From an uncultured Bacteroidota bacterium (GTDB lineage: Bacteria > Bacteroidota > Bacteroidia > B-17B0 > Aurantibacillaceae): a stretch of 64,000 bases of DNA. Shown piece by piece: positions 59,726 through 64,000 of this stretch. The first letter of the stretch is position 1. The number at the start of each line of letters is the position of its first letter. The position numbers and the translations under genes are program-made. The notes under the pieces were generated by a model that saw only the letters and a list, made by a program, of their open reading frames with translations, was not told where the DNA came from and ran no database searches. The stretch spans positions 62,001 to 126,000 of the forward strand of contig CALMVZ010000036.1 of assembly GCA_937873155.1 (NCBI GenBank), given 5' to 3'.

Positions 59726-60778
59726 ATGAGTTACGTACGCCCCAAATTCCGTCATCCAGAATTACCTAAGAATAAATTAGGATACACTATCGATTATTAT
59801 GAAGGCACCCTTTCAACATTGTGCGCCGGCTGCGGTCACGATTCGATCAGTGCGGCTATCATCCAAGGATGTTATGAGATGAACATCGAACCGCACCGTT
59901 TAGCAAAACTATCGGGTATCGGTTGTTCTTCGAAAACACCTGCCTACTTTTTAAGTAACTCACACGGATTTAATTCAGTGCACGGCCGTATGCCCTCTGT
60001 TGCCACAGGAGCTAATATGGCGAACCGCGACTTAATTTATTTCGGTGTTTCAGGAGATGGTGATACTGCTTCCATTGGTATGGGACAATTTGTTCACGCT
60101 ATCCGTCGTAACTTAAACATGGTTTACATTGTGATGAACAATGGTTGCTATGGTTTAACGAAAGGACAAGATTCAGCAACAGCTGATGCGGGTTCAAAAA
60201 ATAAAACCGGCCAAGTTAATTTATTTGAATCCATTGACCTGGCAAGTTTAGCAATTGAATTAGGGGCAACTTATGTAGCACAAAGTTTTTCAGGAGATAA
60301 AGCGCAGTTAGTTCCATTGATCAAAGCGGCAATGAAACATCCCGGCTTTGCTTTCATTAACGTAATTTCCCCTTGTGTAACTTTCAATAACAACGTTGGT
60401 TCAACAAAATCTTACGATCACGTTCGTCAGCACGTTGAAGCAACTGCAACAATGGATTTCGTTCCCGAAATGCAGGAGATCACTACAAGTTACGGGGAAG
60501 GTTCAACTAAGCAGGTAAAAATGCACGATGGTTCATACATCTCATTGCATAAATTATCAGAAGATTGGGATCCGTTAGACAGGCAATCGGCAATGAACGC
60601 CGTATTGAATGCAAAAGCGAAGAACGAAATTTTGACAGGTTTACTTTATGTAGATCCTCAAACTGAAGACTTGCATCACTTATTACAAACTTCTGATAAA
60701 CCACTGAATACATTGACAAAAGAAGAATTGTGTCCGGGTTCAGAAGCATTAAAAGATATTAACGCAGGATTAAGATAA
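59726..60778 (+). CDS. 2-oxoacid:acceptor oxidoreductase, beta subunit (TPP-binding)
   Basis: A 350-residue KorB-type subunit. LCAGCGHDSIS and GIGCSSKTP carry likely Fe-S cysteines, with a further Cys in ISPCVTFNN. The thiamine diphosphate motif runs from GDGDTASIGMGQFVHA to NNGCYGLTKGQ. Together with the alpha subunit it makes the catalytic heterodimer. Three bases separate the two genes. 2-Oxoglutarate or pyruvate could be the substrate. Confidence 0.92.
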   Translation: MSYVRPKFRHPELPKNKLGYTIDYYEGTLSTLCAGCGHDSISAAIIQGCYEMNIEPHRLAKLSGIGCSSKTPAYFLSNSHGFNSVHGRMPSVATGANMANRDLIYFGVSGDGDTASIGMGQFVHAIRRNLNMVYIVMNNGCYGLTKGQDSATADAGSKNKTGQVNLFESIDLASLAIELGATYVAQSFSGDKAQLVPLIKAAMKHPGFAFINVISPCVTFNNNVGSTKSYDHVRQHVEATATMDFVPEMQEITTSYGEGSTKQVKMHDGSYISLHKLSEDWDPLDRQSAMNAVLNAKAKNEILTGLLYVDPQTEDLHHLLQTSDKPLNTLTKEELCPGSEALKDINAGLR

Positions 60779-60808
60779 TTAATTGTTTCACTTAAAACAG
60801 ATCACATC

Positions 60809-62353
60809 ATGAAAGTTGGAATTCCATCGGAAATAGCACCGGGCGAACTAAGAGTTGCGGCAACTCCGAAAACCGTAAAACGCTTGCAAAAACAAGGGTT
60901 TGAAGTTCAGATCCAAAAAGGCGCCGGAACAAAAGCGAATTTTTCAGATAAAGAATTTGAAGAAGCAGGAGCGAAAATTGTAAATTCCGCTAAAGATATT
61001 TACTCAACTTCTGACATTGTTCTTAAAGTAAAAGAACCAACTATGGAAGAAGTTGGAATGATGAGAGAAGGTTTAGTGTTGTTAAGCTATTTATGGCCCG
61101 CACAAAATCCCGATCTTCTTAAAAAACTAGCCGAACAAAAAGTGAATGCTGTTGCGATGGATGCGATCCCTCGTATTTCCCGTGCACAAAAAATGGACGT
61201 ACTTTCATCAATGGCAAACATTGCCGGTTACCGCGCGGTAATTGAAGGTTCATTCCATTTCGGAAGATTTTTGAACGGACAGATCACTGCTGCAGGGAAA
61301 GTTGAACCTGCAAAAGTATTAGTGATCGGTGCCGGTGTTGCAGGTTTAGCTGCGATCGGTGCTGCAAATTCATTAGGGGCAATCGTTCGCGCATTTGATA
61401 CCCGTAAAGAAGTTGCTGAGCAAATTGAATCCATGGGCGCGCAATTCTTAACCGTAGAAATTAATGAGGACGGCGCAACTGCTTCAGGTTACTCGAAAGA
61501 AATGAGTAAAGAGTTCATCGAGGCCGAGATGAAATTATTCTTAGAACAAGCAAAGGAAGTTGATATCGTAATTACAACTGCGCAAATCCCGGGTAAACCT
61601 GCTCCGAAATTGTGGTTAGATTATCACGTTGCAGCGATGAAACCGGGTTCAGTGATTATTGACTTAGCTGCTTCAACAGGCGGTAACTGTCCGTTGACAA
61701 AGAACGGAGAAGTTTACACAACTGAGAACGGCGTAACGCTTGTTGGAAAATTAAATCAGTTACCAAATCAGGCTTCACAACTTTACGGAAATAACTTATG
61801 TCACTTATTAGATGACATGGGTAAAGCTGAAAAGTTCAGGATCGATATGGAAGATGCTGTTGTATCGCGTGCAATGGTAACTTATAACGGCAAGATCAAC
61901 TGGCCACCTGCACCGCTTCAAGTTAGCCCTACGGCAGGAGGCCCTAAAAAAGTTATTCCGCCTACTGCAGAAGAAACAAAAGCCTCTGATGAAGCAATTG
62001 CAAAGAAAAAAGCAGTATCAACAGTTATCAGCATGACAGTTATTGGCGCATTGTTATTATTAGTTGGTGCATTCGCACCTTCTGAATTCATTCAGCACTT
62101 CACTGTATTCGTGTTAGCTATTTTTGTAGGATGGCAAGTAATTACCAATGTATCTCACTCTTTACATACTCCGTTAATGGCTGTCACAAACGCGATCAGT
62201 GGGATCATTGTTACAGGAGGTTTATTACAAACCAAAAGTGACATGAGTAATATCATGACCATCCTCGCTTCCATAGCGATTTTGGTAGCCAGTATTAATA
62301 TTGTGGGCGGGTTTGTAGTTACACACCGCATGTTGAAAATGTTTAAAAAATAA
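60809..62353 (+). CDS. pntA: NAD(P) transhydrogenase alpha subunit
   Basis: A 514-residue PntA of the fused enterobacterial type. The NAD(H)-binding domain I has the alanine dehydrogenase-like N-terminus [19 protein letters not shown] and the Rossmann motif [20 protein letters not shown]. Four hydrophobic helices follow from about residue 405 (domain II part). With PntB it uses the proton gradient to drive hydride transfer from NADH to NADP+. It follows the beta-subunit gene by 30 bases, linking it to the 2-oxoacid operon. Confidence 0.95.
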   Translation: MKVGIPSEIAPGELRVAATPKTVKRLQKQGFEVQIQKGAGTKANFSDKEFEEAGAKIVNSAKDIYSTSDIVLKVKEPTMEEVGMMREGLVLLSYLWPAQNPDLLKKLAEQKVNAVAMDAIPRISRAQKMDVLSSMANIAGYRAVIEGSFHFGRFLNGQITAAGKVEPAKVLVIGAGVAGLAAIGAANSLGAIVRAFDTRKEVAEQIESMGAQFLTVEINEDGATASGYSKEMSKEFIEAEMKLFLEQAKEVDIVITTAQIPGKPAPKLWLDYHVAAMKPGSVIIDLAASTGGNCPLTKNGEVYTTENGVTLVGKLNQLPNQASQLYGNNLCHLLDDMGKAEKFRIDMEDAVVSRAMVTYNGKINWPPAPLQVSPTAGGPKKVIPPTAEETKASDEAIAKKKAVSTVISMTVIGALLLLVGAFAPSEFIQHFTVFVLAIFVGWQVITNVSHSLHTPLMAVTNAISGIIVTGGLLQTKSDMSNIMTILASIAILVASINIVGGFVVTHRMLKMFKK

Positions 62354-62372
62354 CCCTTCGACAAGCTCAGGG
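62354..62372. repeat. CCCTTCGACAAGCTCAGGG repeat between pntA and pntB
   Basis: The motif starts at the base after the pntA stop codon. It matches a short repeat I recall as widely dispersed in Bacteroidota and other genomes (usually CCTTCGACAAGCTCAGG). It fills much of the 51-base spacer. Confidence 0.6.
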
Positions 62373-62404
62373 TCCAAAGGTCTTAAAAGTAAAAAATTTA
62401 AATT

Positions 62405-63808
62405 ATGATGTTTATAGCAAAAGAAATACAAACAGCCGCATACTTATTCGCAAGTATCCTGTTCATTTTAAGTCTGAGTGGATTATCTTCTCAGGAATCT
62501 GCAAAACGTGGTGTGTTCTACGGAATTGTTGGTATGATCGTAGCGATCATCGCAACAGTTTTGGGACAAGGTGTAGAAGGCCATGTATATATTATGGCTG
62601 CAATTGCCATTGCATCAGTTATTGGAATTTTAGTGGCAAGAAAAGTGGAGATGACAGCCATGCCGCAATTAGTTGCCATACTTCACAGTTTTGTGGGTTT
62701 AGCAGCAGTATTAGTTGGTATTGGTTCTTATCTTGATCCTGCTACACAACTTTTAACAGGCGCCGAGCATACAATTCACTTAGTTGAAGTATTTGTCGGG
62801 ATCTTTATCGGCGCAATTACTTTTACAGGTTCGATAATTGCCTGGGGAAAATTAGATGGAAAAGTTCCTTCTAAACCATGGAGTTTTGCAGGACTTCAGA
62901 TGATGAATTTAATATTACTTCTGGCATGTGTTGTTTGTGGCGTTTTATTCTGTAAGGCAGAAGGCACAGACGGAATGCTTTATCTGAACATCATGATGGC
63001 AATTGCTTCTTTTATCGGAGTTGTATTAGTAATGGCAATTGGTGGTGGGGATATGCCTGTGGTTGTATCAATGCTAAACTCTTATTCAGGTTGGGCAGCA
63101 GCAGCAGCAGGTTTTATGTTAGGAAACGACTTATTGATCGTTACCGGTGCGTTGGTAGGAAGCTCGGGTGCTATTCTTTCAATGCACATGTGTGAAGCGA
63201 TGAACCGTTCTTTCTTCTCTGTAATATTTGCAAGCGCAAGTTTAGGAACCAGGACAGGTGAGAAAAAAGCAATGGAAGGTGAAGTAACAGCATTGAATCA
63301 TGAAGAGGTTGCTAATTTATTGAAAGAAGCAAAATCAGTTGTTATTGTTCCGGGTTATGGAATGGCAGTTGCAAAAGCGCAATATCCAATTTATGATATG
63401 GTTCAAACTTTACGTAAATCAGGAAAAAATGTTCGCTTTGCAATTCATCCGGTTGCAGGCCGTTTACCGGGACATATGAATGTATTGTTAGCAGAAGCAA
63501 ATGTACCTTATGATATCGTATTAGAGATGGATGAGATCAACGAAGATATGCCTGATACCGATGTAGTAATGGTGATCGGCGCAAATGACGTTGTAAACCC
63601 AAGCGCACAGGATGATCCGGGATGTTCAATTTATGGTATGCCTGTTATTGAAGCATGGAAAGCTGAAAAAGTTATTATCATGAAGCGTTCTATGTCTGCA
63701 GGTTATTCAGGCGAGGACAATCCTTTATTCTACAAACCAAATTCAGAAATGCTTTATGGTGATGCAAAAGCCAGCGTAGAGAAAATGCTGACTTTTTTAA
63801 AGAACTAA
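62405..63808 (+). CDS. pntB: NAD(P) transhydrogenase beta subunit
   Basis: A 467-residue PntB: about eight transmembrane helices in the first 280 residues, then the NADP(H)-binding domain III with [55 protein letters not shown] and the C-terminal [16 protein letters not shown]. Length matches E. coli PntB (462). Last gene of the redox operon, ended by a clear terminator at 63831-63859. The product would supply NADPH, or consume it, next to the 2-oxoacid oxidoreductase. Confidence 0.96.
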   Translation: MMFIAKEIQTAAYLFASILFILSLSGLSSQESAKRGVFYGIVGMIVAIIATVLGQGVEGHVYIMAAIAIASVIGILVARKVEMTAMPQLVAILHSFVGLAAVLVGIGSYLDPATQLLTGAEHTIHLVEVFVGIFIGAITFTGSIIAWGKLDGKVPSKPWSFAGLQMMNLILLLACVVCGVLFCKAEGTDGMLYLNIMMAIASFIGVVLVMAIGGGDMPVVVSMLNSYSGWAAAAAGFMLGNDLLIVTGALVGSSGAILSMHMCEAMNRSFFSVIFASASLGTRTGEKKAMEGEVTALNHEEVANLLKEAKSVVIVPGYGMAVAKAQYPIYDMVQTLRKSGKNVRFAIHPVAGRLPGHMNVLLAEANVPYDIVLEMDEINEDMPDTDVVMVIGANDVVNPSAQDDPGCSIYGMPVIEAWKAEKVIIMKRSMSAGYSGEDNPLFYKPNSEMLYGDAKASVEKMLTFLKN

Positions 63809-63830
63809 TTTAAAATAAAACAATTGTGTA

Positions 63831-63859
63831 CCCTTCCGCCCCAGGCGGAGGGGTTTTTT
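63831..63859 (+). terminator. Rho-independent terminator after pntB
   Basis: CCCTTCCGCC-CCA-GGCGGAGGGG, a ten-base stem with one G-T pair and three-base loop, followed by six T. It ends the flavoprotein-KorAB-PntAB operon. Confidence 0.9.
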
Positions 63860-63864
63860 CTTTA

Positions 63865-64000
63865 ATGAGTGATTCTTTAAAAAAATATATTTTGATCGGC
63901 ATTGGCTCCATTGCTTTAGCGATCTATGTTTTTATTGAAGCACAGGGACGGGGTGATCTTTTTATTTTCTTATCGGCCTCTACCGATCTTTTTGAAAAGG
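63865..64000 (+). CDS. 5' part of a membrane protein gene (partial)
   Basis: ATG at 63865 opens a frame that runs to the window end, beginning MSDSLKKYILIGIGSIALAI with a hydrophobic first helix, followed by GDLFIFLSASTDLFEK. The style recalls GT87-like mannosyltransferases or DUF2029 membrane proteins of Bacteroidota, but 45 residues are not enough to be sure. It starts six bases after the terminator. Confidence 0.5.
   Translation, partial: MSDSLKKYILIGIGSIALAIYVFIEAQGRGDLFIFLSASTDLFEK

Overview
The window is AT-rich chromosomal DNA of a Bacteroidota bacterium, probably of the Flavobacteriales/Sphingobacteriales type. Three lines of evidence point there: proteins ending in type IX secretion (T9SS) sorting domains, -7 promoter boxes of the form TAnnTTTG, and a flexirubin/dialkylresorcinol pigment gene set that includes a tyrosine ammonia-lyase. 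I see no tRNA, rRNA, CRISPR array, prophage or transposase gene. No gap longer than about 250 bases lacks a gene.

Layout. 1-8.8 kb (+): a DUF4175 membrane/coiled-coil protein overlapping an RsbW-like kinase, a TPR protein, a DODA-type dioxygenase, a DUF4286 protein, a small exported protein and rsmA. 8.8-15.8 kb (-): glycosyltransferase, SiaB-like kinase, deoxynucleoside kinase, NAD-epimerase, PAP2-like membrane protein, gpsA, exonuclease and queA. 15.9-21.1 kb (-): the ATP synthase operon atpB-E-F-H-A-G, without atpD/atpC. 21.3-24.6 kb (-): ABC exporter, hotdog dehydratase and DarA-like enzyme, a piece of a flexirubin locus. 24.7-29.2 kb: RidA/2-aminomuconate deaminase-like protein, a small exported protein, and a convergent pair of TPR signalling proteins, one with a SpoIIE phosphatase domain and one ending just before it. 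29.3-35.6 kb (+): ileS, a DksA-like protein with a histone H1-like tail, lspA and hemH. 35.6-43.0 kb: three T9SS cargo proteins, one an M1 aminopeptidase, plus pabB. 43.1-49.8 kb: two tandem 513-residue paralogues, hldD, an acyl-CoA/ACP ligase, and a 50-residue ORF coupled to a nucleotidyltransferase. 49.8-55.9 kb: second flexirubin piece (methyltransferase diverging from tyrosine ammonia-lyase, FabG, ketosynthase, ACP, acyltransferase). 56.0-63.8 kb (+): a redox operon of a GltD-like Fe-S flavoprotein, 2-oxoacid:acceptor oxidoreductase alpha and beta, and the transhydrogenase PntA and PntB. The window ends inside a membrane protein gene.

Themes. (1) Partner-switching signalling: RsbW-like kinase, SiaB-like kinase, SpoIIE phosphatase and a phosphatase-less relative lie within 29 kb. 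(2) Aryl-polyene/dialkylresorcinol pigment synthesis is split over two segments. The second has two palindromes in its divergent promoter region. (3) A compact 2-oxoacid/NADPH redox operon, whose alpha subunit carries a lysine-rich H1-like tail. (4) Short repeats of at least five kinds, mostly palindromic. Several lie in frame inside genes (ileS twice, the SpoIIE phosphatase, the N-terminus of the protein at 7433).
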